A stretch of DNA of 64,000 nt from an uncultured Christensenella sp. (GTDB lineage: Bacteria; Bacillota; Clostridia; Christensenellales; Borkfalkiaceae): NCBI GenBank assembly GCA_910583855.1, contig CAJTYL010000001.1, positions 1 through 64,000 of the forward strand, given 5' to 3'. Below are positions 36,834 to 46,003 of the stretch, one piece after another. The notes under the pieces were generated by a model. It made no database searches, was not told the origin of the DNA, and saw only the letters and a program-made list of their open reading frames with translations. How positions within the stretch are numbered: the stretch's first letter is position 1; each line of letters begins with the position of its first letter. A program made the translations under genes and the position numbers.

Positions 36834-37493
36834 ATGGATATTAAAAATATTGTAAGCAAATGCGACCATACCCAGCTTTCGGTTACGGCAACATGGGCGG
36901 ATATAAAAGCGCTTATAGACGACGGTATCAAATACGGCACTGCGTCGGTATGTATCCCCCCTTGCTTCGTGGCGGAAGCTAAAAAGTATTCCGCAGGTCG
37001 CCTTCCTATATGTACAGTCATAGGCTTTCCAAACGGCTACAGCTCCAAGGCGGTAAAGGTGTTTGAAACCGCGGACGCGGTGAAAAACGGCGCGGACGAG
37101 ATAGATATGGTAATAAACATCGGCGATTTAAAAGCGGGGACTTACGACAAAATCCTCGATGAAATCGTCGCTGTAAAAGCCGCTTGCGGCGGTAAAATTT
37201 TAAAGGTAATTATTGAAACCTGTCTTCTGACCGATGAAGAAAAAATCAAAATGTGTGAAATCGTCACCGCGGCAAAGGCTGATTTTATCAAGACGTCTAC
37301 TGGGTTTTCCAAGGCGGGCGCCACGCGTGAGGACGTCGCCCTGTTTGCAAAACACGTTGGTAAAGGCGTTAAAATCAAAGCGGCGGGCGGTATCTCTTCC
37401 GTCAAAGACGCGGAGGATTTCGTCGCTCTCGGCGCGGACAGGCTGGGCACTTCCCGCATAGTTAAAATAGTTAAAGAGGAAAATTTGTTATGA
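36834..37493 (+). CDS. deoC: Deoxyribose-phosphate aldolase
   Basis: A 219-residue class I aldolase that splits deoxyribose 5-phosphate into acetaldehyde and glyceraldehyde 3-phosphate, the last step in using deoxynucleosides as carbon. The Schiff-base lysine is K153 in FIKTSTGF; the conserved EIDMVINIG (about 90) and KIKAAGGI (about 180, with the second catalytic lysine) are present. The ATG at 36834 has GGAGG 7 nt upstream. An in-frame ATG at 36798 lies inside the -10 box and is ruled out. The gene overlaps deoD by four bases and opens the nucleoside operon. Confidence 0.96.
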   Translation: MDIKNIVSKCDHTQLSVTATWADIKALIDDGIKYGTASVCIPPCFVAEAKKYSAGRLPICTVIGFPNGYSSKAVKVFETADAVKNGADEIDMVINIGDLKAGTYDKILDEIVAVKAACGGKILKVIIETCLLTDEEKIKMCEIVTAAKADFIKTSTGFSKAGATREDVALFAKHVGKGVKIKAAGGISSVKDAEDFVALGADRLGTSRIVKIVKEENLL

Positions 37494-38218
37494 GTAAGAA
37501 TACGGAGCACCCCAACGTTCCCACGCCGCACATAACTGCGGAATACGGCGACTTTGCAAAGACCGTGCTTATGCCCGGCGACCCGTTGAGGGCGAAATTC
37601 ATTGCCGAAAACTTTCTTGAAAATCCTGTCCTCGTCAACAACGTGCGCGGCGTAAACGGTTACACGGGCTACTATAACGGCAAGCGCGTTTCGGTTATGG
37701 CTTCCGGTATGGGTCAGCCCTCTATCGGAATATATTCGTACGAGCTGTACAATTTCTACGGCGTTGAAAATATTATACGCATAGGCTCGTGCGGTTCGTT
37801 CGATAAGGACTTGCACGCCCGCGATATAATAATCGCAATGGGCGCTTGCACCAACGGCAACTACGCTATGCAGTACAACCTTCCCGGCACGTTCTGCCCT
37901 ATCGCGGACTTTTCACTCGTAAAGCGCGCGGCTGAGCTGTGCGAAAAGGCGGGAGTCAACTACAAGGTAGGTAATATTTTTTCTTCCGATACGTTCTACG
38001 ACGATATGAACAGCGGTATGCAGTGGGCTAAAATGGGCGTTTTGGGCGTCGAAATGGAGAGCGCCGCTCTATATTGCAACGCTGCACGCGCAGGCAAAAA
38101 GGCGCTTTGCATCTGTACCGTAAGCGACAGCTTCATTTATCCCGAAGAGAACACGACGGCGGAGGAGAGGCAGAATTCGTTTACCGCTATGATGAAAATC
38201 GCTTTGGAATTAGCTTGA
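37490..38218 (+). CDS. deoD: Purine-nucleoside phosphorylase, DeoD type
   Basis: A 242-residue hexameric-type phosphorylase. It converts purine (deoxy)nucleosides and phosphate to the base and (deoxy)ribose 1-phosphate. Seen are the start motif NVPTPHITAEYGDFAKTVLMPGDPLRA, split here as TPHITAEYGDFAKTVL then MPGDPLRAK, the substrate-site GSCGSF near 103, and VEMESAALY near 183. The phosphate-binding arginines and the base-pocket Asp in SDSF are in place. It overlaps deoC by ATGA and sits before deoB, so products pass straight to the pentomutase. Confidence 0.95.
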   Translation: MSKNTEHPNVPTPHITAEYGDFAKTVLMPGDPLRAKFIAENFLENPVLVNNVRGVNGYTGYYNGKRVSVMASGMGQPSIGIYSYELYNFYGVENIIRIGSCGSFDKDLHARDIIIAMGACTNGNYAMQYNLPGTFCPIADFSLVKRAAELCEKAGVNYKVGNIFSSDTFYDDMNSGMQWAKMGVLGVEMESAALYCNAARAGKKALCICTVSDSFIYPEENTTAEERQNSFTAMMKIALELA

Positions 38219-38358
38219 AAAACATACATCACGAAATACTGTGTTAAGCTTGCGTTTGCGCTTAGTTGTGTACGCCTTAGTACACGCCTTGCGCGCAATC
38301 CGCGCTTGCCTTGTCTTTCGCGCGTCTGTTTTCCAATGTGTTTGGACAGGTAAAAAAT

Positions 38359-39522
38359 ATGGCAAAAAGATTTTTCCTTATAGTTCTTGACAGTTTCGGC
38401 GTGGGGGAGCTTCCCGACGCTCACAAATGGCACGACGAGGGCAGCAACACGCTGGGCGCAATACGCAATCACTCTAATTTCAACTGTCCCGAGCTTGAAA
38501 GAATGGGACTTTTCAATATAGACGGCGTGGGCGGCGGCGTGAACGCGCCCAAGGCAAGCTATGCGAGAATGAGCGAAAAGTCCATGGGCAAGGACACTAC
38601 GATAGGGCATTGGGAGATTGCGGGAATTATTTCACCCGACCCTTTGCCTGTATATCCCGACGGTTTTCCCAAAGAGGTTATAAAGGAATTCGAGGAAAAG
38701 ACGGGAAGAAAGGTTATATGCAACAAGCCCTATTCGGGCACGGAAGTCATCAAAGATTACGGACGTGAACATATGCGCACTGGCGCGCTTATCGTCTACA
38801 CCTCGGCGGACAGCGTGTTCCAGATTGCCGCGCACGAGGATATAATCCCCGTACAAGAACTCTATAAATACTGTGAAATTGCAAGAGAAATGCTCGTCGG
38901 CAAGCACGGCGTGGGCAGGGTCATAGCCCGCCCGTTCAACGGCGAATACCCCTTTACGAGAACTGCGAACAGGCACGATTTTTCTCTGTTGCCCCCTGCT
39001 GACACTATGCCCAATCTGTTGCGGCGCGCGGGCTACGATACGGTTTCGGTCGGAAAAATTTTCGATATTTTCGCGGGTAGCGGAATTTCCGAAAGCCACC
39101 GCACTACCTCGAACACCCACGGAATGCAGGTTACAAAGGAATTGCAGTCTAAGGACTTTTCGGGGCTGTGCTTCGTAAACCTCGTCGATTTCGATATGAA
39201 GTACGGGCACAGGAACGACGTGGCGGGTTACGCAGCCGCGGCAACCGAGTTCGACGGTTTTCTGTCAAAGTTTATTGAGGATATGAAGGAGGAGGACGTT
39301 CTGCTGATTACGGCAGACCACGGTTGCGACCCCGCAACCCCGTCCACCGACCACTCGCGCGAGTACACGCCTATGCTTATTTACGGCAACGGCGTCAAAA
39401 GCGGGGTGAACCTCGGCACCCGTTCAAGCTTTGCGGATATTAGCGCAACCGTGTTGGAGTATTTCGGCGTTGCGCAAGGCGGCACAAAGGGCGAAAGCTT
39501 CTTAAAAGAGGTATTAAAATGA
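38359..39522 (+). CDS. deoB: Phosphopentomutase
   Basis: A 387-residue manganese enzyme of the alkaline-phosphatase superfamily. It moves the phosphate of (deoxy)ribose 1-phosphate to C5, the link between DeoD/Pdp and DeoC. The metal site DSFGVGELPDA is at 10-20, the phosphorylated threonine lies in KDTTIGHWE near 80, and the C-terminal metal ligands appear in DFDMKYGHRND and TADHGCDPATPSTDHSRE, given here as separate motifs. The start at 38359 is preferred over 38311; it has ACAGGT 8 nt upstream and fits the family N-terminus. A 140-base gap without a gene separates it from deoD. It overlaps cdd by four bases. Confidence 0.95.
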   Translation: MAKRFFLIVLDSFGVGELPDAHKWHDEGSNTLGAIRNHSNFNCPELERMGLFNIDGVGGGVNAPKASYARMSEKSMGKDTTIGHWEIAGIISPDPLPVYPDGFPKEVIKEFEEKTGRKVICNKPYSGTEVIKDYGREHMRTGALIVYTSADSVFQIAAHEDIIPVQELYKYCEIAREMLVGKHGVGRVIARPFNGEYPFTRTANRHDFSLLPPADTMPNLLRRAGYDTVSVGKIFDIFAGSGISESHRTTSNTHGMQVTKELQSKDFSGLCFVNLVDFDMKYGHRNDVAGYAAAATEFDGFLSKFIEDMKEEDVLLITADHGCDPATPSTDHSREYTPMLIYGNGVKSGVNLGTRSSFADISATVLEYFGVAQGGTKGESFLKEVLK

Positions 39523-39923
39523 CGGACTATAAAATTCTTATGAGCGAGGCGCAGAAGGCGCGCCAAAAATCGTATTCGCCCTATTCGCATTTTCGCGTCG
39601 GGGCGGCGCTTTTGACCAAAAGCGGGAAAATTTATACGGGTTGCAATATAGAAAACGCGGCTTACACCCCCACGGTTTGCGCAGAGCGCACGGCGATTTT
39701 TAAAGCCGTAAGCGATGGCGAGCGCGACTTCGAAGCGTTGGCGGTTATCGGCGGCGCAGAGGGGGAAACGGCAGACTTCTGCGCGCCCTGCGGCGTTTGC
39801 AGGCAGGTTATCGCTGAGTTCTGTAATAAAGATTTTAAAATAATTCTCGGCAACGAGGATAAATTTAAAGCTTACACGCTTGACGGCTTGTTGCCGTTTG
39901 CGTTCACGGATAAAGATTTATAA
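39519..39923 (+). CDS. cdd: Cytidine deaminase
   Basis: A 134-residue tetrameric-type deaminase that turns (deoxy)cytidine into (deoxy)uridine so that Pdp can split it. The zinc site is complete: CAERTAI near 53 and CAPCGVC near 90. The substrate motif FRVGAALLT and NIENAAYTPT are normal. Its ATG overlaps the deoB stop. The next gene, a secreted 5'-nucleotidase, begins 8 nt after it. Confidence 0.95.
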   Translation: MTDYKILMSEAQKARQKSYSPYSHFRVGAALLTKSGKIYTGCNIENAAYTPTVCAERTAIFKAVSDGERDFEALAVIGGAEGETADFCAPCGVCRQVIAEFCNKDFKIILGNEDKFKAYTLDGLLPFAFTDKDL

Positions 39924-39931
39924 ACGATTTT

Positions 39932-41947
39932 ATGAAGAAGATTTCGGTTAAAATTTTATCTTGTTTAATTTGCGCTCTCTTCCTGTGCGCAGGGCTTTGC
40001 GGTTGCTTTTTGTTTGAGCCGAAGCCCGACGGCGGAGCCGACGGCACGACCGAAAAAGCGGTAACGCCCGAAGTTACGGTAAGCGACGACGGCGTTGCGG
40101 AATGGAACGCCGTTGAGGGCGCACTCTATTATATTTACGTAATAGACGACGGCGAAGAAAAGCCCACCGCAGACTGCAGTGTTCAGCTCGAAGAAAATCA
40201 GACTATAAAAGTCAAGACCGTTAGCAGTGAGGACGGTGTCGCCGACAGCGACTTTTCCGAGCCCGTAAAATACGTAAAAGGCTCGTCCGTCCAAACCAAG
40301 CTCGCAACGCCGCAGGTTTCTATCGACGGCAACGGCTTGGCTTCGTGGAGTAAAGTCGCCCACGCCGATAAATATATCTACGTTTTGGATAACGGCGCGG
40401 AAAAGACGACGGTCTCTTTAAGCGTTCAGCTCACCGACAGCCAGACTATAAAGGTTAAGGCGGCAAGCAACGATACAAAATACCTCGACAGCAGCTTTTC
40501 ACAGTCCCAAACCTATGTCAAACCTCCCGTAACGCATACCCATACGGACGCTGATAAAAACGGCGTTTGCGACGAATGCAAGGAAAGCGTTATGGCGGAG
40601 CTTTCGTTCTACGCCGTCAACGATTTGCACGGCAAGTTTATGGATACCTCCACCCAGCCCGGGCTGGACGAATTTACCACGTATCTCAAAAATTTGTACG
40701 CGGATAATTCGCGTGAAGAAATTCTTTTATCCTCGGGCGATATGTGGCAGGGCACGGTTGAATCCTCTTCAAACAAGGGTCGGCTTATGACCGAATGGAT
40801 GAACGAAGTCGGCTTTTCGTCAATGACCCTCGGCAACCACGAATACGATTGGGGTCCGCAGACGCTTACGCCCAACAGCGAGCTTGCCGAGTTCCCATTC
40901 CTTGCAATCAACGTAACCTATAACGGCAAAGCGGTCGATTACTGTCGGGCTTCTACCACGGTTGAAAAGGGCGGGGTAAAAATCGGCATAATCGGCGCGA
41001 TAGGCGACTGTTTAAGTTCTATTTCGGGCGAATTCAAGTCAGGGCTCAGCTTCGCCACGGGTAGCGCGTTAACCTCTCTCGTAAAAACCGAATCGAACAG
41101 ACTCAGAACCGAAGAGGGTTGTGATTTTATCGTTTATTCCATACACGACGGCGGGGAAAGTTTTTCCTCTACGGGCATAAATTCGGTTACGAACAACGAT
41201 ATTTCCTATTACGACACCTCGCTTTCAAACGGCTACGTCGACCTTGTGTTCGAGGCTCACACCCACCAACGCTATATTTTACAGGACGAATACGGCGTGT
41301 ACCACTTGCAGGGCAGCAGCGAAAACCGCTATCTGAGCTGTGCCGAGGTTTCATACAATACGGTAACCGCCGAATACCGGGTAACGCCTAAACATATATC
41401 CAACAGCGTTTACGCAAGCAGCAGTATAAAGGACGACCCCGTCGTTGAAGAAATTTTCAATAAATACTTCCCCGACGACAACCCCTATGTGACGATAGGC
41501 TATAACGCTTCAACAAGAGATTCTACGGCTATTTGCGAAAAAGTCGCCGAGCTGTATTACGAAAAAGGCGTTAAGGAGTGGGGCAGCCAATATAATATAG
41601 TGCTTGGCGGCGGGTATTTAAAAGCCCGCAATCCCTATAACGTTTATGCGGGCAACGTGTCGTATGCGGACCTGTTTTCGGTTTTGCCGTTTGATAACGA
41701 TATAGTTTTAGGAAAAATTAAGGGTACTTATTTAAAGTCCAAGTTTTTAAATAACAGTAGTTATACCAAATACGCGACAGTAAGCTCGTCCTCCGTAACG
41801 GACAGCTCGTATTACTATATAATAGTAGATACCTATACCTCGACTTATAAGAGTAACAACATAACCGAAGTGGCGCGTTTAAGCGGCACGTATGCAAGGG
41901 ATTTGCTTGCCGAATTTGTGTCCGGAGGCGGTTGGGGAGGTTACTAA
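39932..41947 (+). CDS. Lipoprotein 5'-nucleotidase / metallophosphoesterase (UshA-like)
   Basis: A 671-residue surface enzyme. A lipoprotein signal ends in LCGC (Cys 25). Two similar beta-rich repeats follow (about 45-115 and 125-200; compare EWNAVEGALYYIYV with SWSKVAHADKYIYV), which look like fibronectin-III or Ig-like modules. A Asp/Cys spacer (DADKNGVCDEC) leads into the phosphoesterase (about 212-480) with NDLHGKF, SSGDMWQG, LGNHEYDWG and AHTHQRY. The C-terminal nucleotidase domain (about 500-660) holds the base-stacking part. Such enzymes remove phosphate from external nucleotides to give nucleosides. The gene sits between cdd and pdp, so the cleavage products fit its neighbours. There is no ribosome site; the start may be coupled to cdd. 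Confidence 0.88.
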   Translation: MKKISVKILSCLICALFLCAGLCGCFLFEPKPDGGADGTTEKAVTPEVTVSDDGVAEWNAVEGALYYIYVIDDGEEKPTADCSVQLEENQTIKVKTVSSEDGVADSDFSEPVKYVKGSSVQTKLATPQVSIDGNGLASWSKVAHADKYIYVLDNGAEKTTVSLSVQLTDSQTIKVKAASNDTKYLDSSFSQSQTYVKPPVTHTHTDADKNGVCDECKESVMAELSFYAVNDLHGKFMDTSTQPGLDEFTTYLKNLYADNSREEILLSSGDMWQGTVESSSNKGRLMTEWMNEVGFSSMTLGNHEYDWGPQTLTPNSELAEFPFLAINVTYNGKAVDYCRASTTVEKGGVKIGIIGAIGDCLSSISGEFKSGLSFATGSALTSLVKTESNRLRTEEGCDFIVYSIHDGGESFSSTGINSVTNNDISYYDTSLSNGYVDLVFEAHTHQRYILQDEYGVYHLQGSSENRYLSCAEVSYNTVTAEYRVTPKHISNSVYASSSIKDDPVVEEIFNKYFPDDNPYVTIGYNASTRDSTAICEKVAELYYEKGVKEWGSQYNIVLGGGYLKARNPYNVYAGNVSYADLFSVLPFDNDIVLGKIKGTYLKSKFLNNSSYTKYATVSSSSVTDSSYYYIIVDTYTSTYKSNNITEVARLSGTYARDLLAEFVSGGGWGGY

Positions 41948-41953
41948 ACGCCT

Positions 41954-43255
41954 ATGAGAATGTACGATATTATAAAAAAGAAGCGCGACGGGGGCGAGCT
42001 GTCAACCGAAGAGATACGCTATTTTATAAACGGCGTAACCGACGGTAGCGTTCCCGACTATCAGGCGGCGGCGCTTTGTATGGCGATTTATTTTAAAAGA
42101 ATGAGCGTCAGGGAAACATGCGATTTAACTTACGCCGTGCGCGATTCGGGCGATACGCTCGATTTCTCCGCCGTGAACGGACTTCGCGTGGATAAGCACT
42201 CCACGGGCGGCGTGGGCGACAAAACGAGTCTGGTCGTCGGCGCGGTGGTTGCGTCTTTCGGTGTAAAGGTTGCCAAAATAAGCGGAAGAGGCTTAGGGCA
42301 CACAGGCGGCACGATAGACAAGCTCGAAGCTATAGAGGGTTTCAATACTGCTATCCCACACGTCGACTTTATCAGACAGGTAAACGAAATAGGCTTTGCC
42401 ATAGTCGGGCAAAGCGGGGAATTAACGCCCGCGGATAAAAAGCTTTACGCCCTGCGCGACGTCACGGCGACGGTCGACAGTATGCCGCTTATCGCCGCAA
42501 GCATAATGGGCAAAAAGCTTGCCGTCGGCGACGACTGCATAGTTTTGGACGTAAAGACGGGCAGCGGCTCGTTTATGAAGACCGTTGAGGACAGCGTTGC
42601 TCTCGCGAGGTTAATGGTCGATATCGGAAAGAACGCAGGCAAAAAAATAGTTGCGCTTATAACCGATATGGACAGACCCTTGGGCTACGCCATAGGCAAT
42701 TCGCTTGAAGTAATAGAGGCGGTAGACACCCTCAAAGGTCACGGACCCGAGGACTTTACCGAGGTCTGCACTTATCTTGCGGCGCATATGCTTTCGCTTG
42801 CGGGCAAGGGAAGTGTAGACGACTGCAAAAAGCTCGTTGCGCAGTCAATAGCGGACGGTAGCGCGTTTGAAAAGTTAAAACAAATGGTAAAAGCTCAGGG
42901 TGGCGACGTCAAGCTTATCGACGATACCGCCAACTTTAAAAAGGCTAACTATTCGCATAAGGTTATATGTGCAAACCGCGGCTATATCTGTAAATCGGAC
43001 ACCGAAGCCTACGGGCTTGCAAGCCTTGCCCTCGGTGCCGGGCGCAACGCCTTGGGCGATAAAATAGATTACAGCGCGGGAATTATATTAAATAAGAAGA
43101 CGGGCGACTTCGTTGAAGAGGGGGAGGAGATTGCAACCCTCTACTCCAACGATAAGTCCTCTTTTGAACGAGCGGAAAAGATACTTCTTTCGGCAACCGA
43201 AATAAAGGATAGTAAGCCCGAAGAAGAACCGCTTATATACTGCACGGTGGAGTAA
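41954..43255 (+). CDS. pdp: Pyrimidine-nucleoside (thymidine) phosphorylase
   Basis: A 433-residue phosphorylase that splits thymidine, uridine or deoxyuridine to the base and sugar 1-phosphate. The glycine loop KHSTGGVGDKTSL (about 80) binds phosphate, GRGLGHTGGTIDKLE (about 112) holds the base, and the C-terminal alpha/beta domain is complete. The pyrimidine-nucleoside and thymidine types are hard to part by eye; length and Bacillota context favour Pdp. GGAGG lies 13 nt before the first ATG; a second ATG two codons on (41960) is a further option. It follows the nucleotidase gene by 6 nt and precedes tdk by 3 nt. Confidence 0.93.
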   Translation: MRMYDIIKKKRDGGELSTEEIRYFINGVTDGSVPDYQAAALCMAIYFKRMSVRETCDLTYAVRDSGDTLDFSAVNGLRVDKHSTGGVGDKTSLVVGAVVASFGVKVAKISGRGLGHTGGTIDKLEAIEGFNTAIPHVDFIRQVNEIGFAIVGQSGELTPADKKLYALRDVTATVDSMPLIAASIMGKKLAVGDDCIVLDVKTGSGSFMKTVEDSVALARLMVDIGKNAGKKIVALITDMDRPLGYAIGNSLEVIEAVDTLKGHGPEDFTEVCTYLAAHMLSLAGKGSVDDCKKLVAQSIADGSAFEKLKQMVKAQGGDVKLIDDTANFKKANYSHKVICANRGYICKSDTEAYGLASLALGAGRNALGDKIDYSAGIILNKKTGDFVEEGEEIATLYSNDKSSFERAEKILLSATEIKDSKPEEEPLIYCTVE

Positions 43256-43258
43256 ACT

Positions 43259-43846
43259 ATGGCAAAACTGTATTTTAAGTTCGGCGCTATGGGATGCTCT
43301 AAGACGGCTCAGGCGCTTATTACCAAATTCAACTACGAAGAACGGAATATGAAGGTGCTTTTGTTAAAGCCCGCAATCGATAACCGCGACGGCGCTAACA
43401 CCGTCAAATCGAGGATAGGGCTCAAAAACGAAGCAGTCGCCGTCGGGGCGAACGAAAACGTATACGATAAATATATGAACGAATATTCCGATTGCAACGT
43501 TATAATCGTTGACGAGTGCCAGTTCCTCACCCCCGTGCAGGTGGACCAGCTATCCGAAATCGTAATCGATAAAAATATACCCGTGCTGTGCTTCGGGCTT
43601 AGCACGGACTTTACCACCCACCTTTTCCCCGGCAGTAAAAGGCTGTTTGAAATTGCGGAGTCCATTACCGAAATAAAATCGGTCTGCACCTGCGGGGCTA
43701 AGGCTACGGTCAACGCGCGTATAGACGAAAAGGGCAGGATAGTTACCGAAGGCTCTCAGGTATGTATCGGCGGAAACGACAGATATGTGGCAATGTGCAG
43801 AAGGTGCTGGCTTAAACGCCGAGCTAAGGAAAGCGAACGGATTTAA
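43259..43846 (+). CDS. tdk: Thymidine kinase, class II
   Basis: A 195-residue kinase that phosphorylates thymidine to dTMP for DNA synthesis. The P-loop reads GAMGCSKTA near 9-17, where the usual Gly before Lys is Ser. The Mg site IIVDECQFLTPVQVDQL (about 80), the lasso region and a four-cysteine zinc site (CTCGAK then MCRRCW) are present. The variant P-loop with SSKT or CSKT is seen in a branch of Bacillota kinases, so activity is likely. Its presence beside pdp means imported thymidine can either be salvaged or broken down. The ribosome site is GGTGGAG. Confidence 0.92.
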   Translation: MAKLYFKFGAMGCSKTAQALITKFNYEERNMKVLLLKPAIDNRDGANTVKSRIGLKNEAVAVGANENVYDKYMNEYSDCNVIIVDECQFLTPVQVDQLSEIVIDKNIPVLCFGLSTDFTTHLFPGSKRLFEIAESITEIKSVCTCGAKATVNARIDEKGRIVTEGSQVCIGGNDRYVAMCRRCWLKRRAKESERI

Positions 43847-43883
43847 TTCGTTTAAATATAAAATTCAGCCGTCGGGGGTTCGT

Positions 43884-45977
43884 ATGCAAAAAATTATAAA
43901 AACTGTATCGTCTATGTTTTTGTCGCTGGCTATATGTCTCGGAGTTGCTGCGGTTGCGTTTACGGGTTATACCGTTGCGGACGCGGCTACCGATTATTAC
44001 GCGGGCATCACCGCTACGGGCGGAGACGAGCTTTTAGGACAGGTCCACGACCTGATTACTAAAACGCATAAAAGATATTCGTCTTACGCCGATTGTAGAA
44101 CGTACGGTTCCACTACCGACCCCGGTAGCGGCAACAATACCGTGCTTGAATTTTATACGCATATAGATATTTCCAATTCCAAGTGGGACGTATCGGGCGG
44201 CTGGAACAGAGAACACGTCTGGGCGAAGAGCCTTTCAAACGGGTTGTGGGGTACGAGCGGCGGCGGTAGCGACCTGCACCATATCCGCCCCGCCGAAAAA
44301 GATTTGAACAATCACCGTTCAAGCAAGAAATACGGCGAAGTAGGGAATAGCGGAACGGAAGAATATACGAGCGTAAGCAACGTTCTCGGCGGGCATTCGA
44401 CAAGCAGCACGTTCGAGCCATTGGATAACGTCAAAGGCGACGTGGCAAGAATAGTAATGTATGTGTACACGCACTACAACACCTATTCCAACGTTCACGG
44501 TACAACCAACGGCAGCGGTAGCTATTTCGGCACGCTCAATTTTACGCATATCATATCCGCAAGCAACGAAAGCAAGGCGAAAGAACTCCTTTTGGAATGG
44601 AACGCTTTGGACCCCGTGGACGAAATAGAAACGACGAGGAACGAAGCCGTATACGAAATACAGGGTAACAGAAATCCTTTCATAGACCATCCCGAATATG
44701 CAAACGCAATCTGGGGCGACGGTACCGTCAGTCCGGACCCGGGTCCGGGTCCTTCGGATACGCTTAAAGGACTTTCGCTCAACGCGTCGTCGCTTACTTT
44801 GACGGCGGGTCAGACGTACGACCTCAAGGTTACGCCGAATCCCTCCAACGCGTCCGCAAGCGTAACTTGGACTTCCTCAAACCCGTCCGTCGCTACGGTA
44901 TCGGGGGGCAAGGTCACGGCAAAAGCCGCAGGCACGGTAACCGTTACCGCAACGAGTACGGTCAACTCTTCCATAAAGGCGACGGCAACCGTCACGGTTA
45001 TAAACTCGTCGTCATCGGAAATCACGGGCGAAATTACCATAACAAGAGACAGCTTTTCAAACGCCTCGGGCAGCTACGCCTTCCAGTCCTGGACTGCGGA
45101 CGGTATAAGCGGCACGGCTTATATGTACGGCGGCAATCAGAAAGCAATGCAGTTCAACACCAGCAAATCAAGCCAGTATATTGCAAGCACAACTCCTACA
45201 GGCGGAGCGATAAAAAAGGTGACGATAAGCGCGAGCGGCAACTCCGCGTGGTCGCTTTTAACCTCTTCGCAGCCCTACGGCGAGCTTTCAAGCGGCAACC
45301 CTACTGACGGTAATTCACAGACGGGTGACGGCAGTTCGTGGACGGTAAGCGGCAACGATACTTATTTTGCGCTCGTTTTGGGCGGCGGCGGCGCGGCTTA
45401 CGTAGACAGTATCGTAGTTGAATACGGCGCGGGTACGTCTTCCGAAAATCCCGATAAGCTTGAAAATTTATATATTAACCCCTCGGAAGTTAACTTGAAG
45501 AAAGGCGAAAGCTCAACTCTTACCGTAACGGGAGTTCCGTCAACGGCAAGCGCGGAAGTTGTATGGTCGTCCTCAGACCCGACGGTCGTAAGCGTTTCGT
45601 CCGACGGCACGGTTAATGCGTTAAAGACGGGTACAGTTACGATAACGGCGACCGGCAAGGTTGACTCGTCTATACAGGCTACCGCAACAGTCAACGTAAC
45701 GGCGGATATAGTTTCGGGCAACGCAAAGGTTCAGGCGTTCCACGAAGCGGTTGAAGCGATGAACGAAGACGGCGCATTTTCCCAAAGACTTGAAAGCATC
45801 AATAACGCAAGAACGCTTTATAACGGTTTGTCCTCCGACGAAAAATTGCAAGCGGCAGCCGACGTAACCGCGCTGTCTAAGGCAATAGCGAATTTTTACA
45901 ATGCCGTTGCGGAAAAGGCGGAGCATTCGGCAATGGGCGGCGTCGGCGGATTCCTTAACGGACGGTCGGACGGCTAA
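43884..45977 (+). CDS. Secreted endonuclease I with two Big_2 Ig-like domains
   Basis: A 697-residue exported protein. Residues 1-34 form a signal peptide (cleavage near VADAA). The endonuclease I domain (about 38-280) shows REHVWAKS, the catalytic DLHHIRP and the C-terminal RNPFIDHPE typical of NucM and Bacillus YurI. A Big_2 domain (about 292-376), an unassigned beta-rich domain (about 380-520) and a second Big_2 domain (about 525-615) follow. The end is helical (about 620-697) with no LPXTG or membrane anchor. The enzyme would cut external DNA and RNA without sequence preference. The ATG at 43884 is chosen because the signal peptide starts there. The Ig-like parts may fix the enzyme to the wall or other polymers. 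Confidence 0.92.
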   Translation: MQKIIKTVSSMFLSLAICLGVAAVAFTGYTVADAATDYYAGITATGGDELLGQVHDLITKTHKRYSSYADCRTYGSTTDPGSGNNTVLEFYTHIDISNSKWDVSGGWNREHVWAKSLSNGLWGTSGGGSDLHHIRPAEKDLNNHRSSKKYGEVGNSGTEEYTSVSNVLGGHSTSSTFEPLDNVKGDVARIVMYVYTHYNTYSNVHGTTNGSGSYFGTLNFTHIISASNESKAKELLLEWNALDPVDEIETTRNEAVYEIQGNRNPFIDHPEYANAIWGDGTVSPDPGPGPSDTLKGLSLNASSLTLTAGQTYDLKVTPNPSNASASVTWTSSNPSVATVSGGKVTAKAAGTVTVTATSTVNSSIKATATVTVINSSSSEITGEITITRDSFSNASGSYAFQSWTADGISGTAYMYGGNQKAMQFNTSKSSQYIASTTPTGGAIKKVTISASGNSAWSLLTSSQPYGELSSGNPTDGNSQTGDGSSWTVSGNDTYFALVLGGGGAAYVDSIVVEYGAGTSSENPDKLENLYINPSEVNLKKGESSTLTVTGVPSTASAEVVWSSSDPTVVSVSSDGTVNALKTGTVTITATGKVDSSIQATATVNVTADIVSGNAKVQAFHEAVEAMNEDGAFSQRLESINNARTLYNGLSSDEKLQAAADVTALSKAIANFYNAVAEKAEHSAMGGVGGFLNGRSDG

Positions 45978-46003
45978 CCTTTAAAAGGTGGAAGGTAAAT
46001 AAT

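Noticed and set aside
43785..43883. Longer start for the endonuclease gene overlapping tdk
   Set aside because: The added residues are out-of-frame tdk sequence and would hide the signal peptide that begins at 43884.
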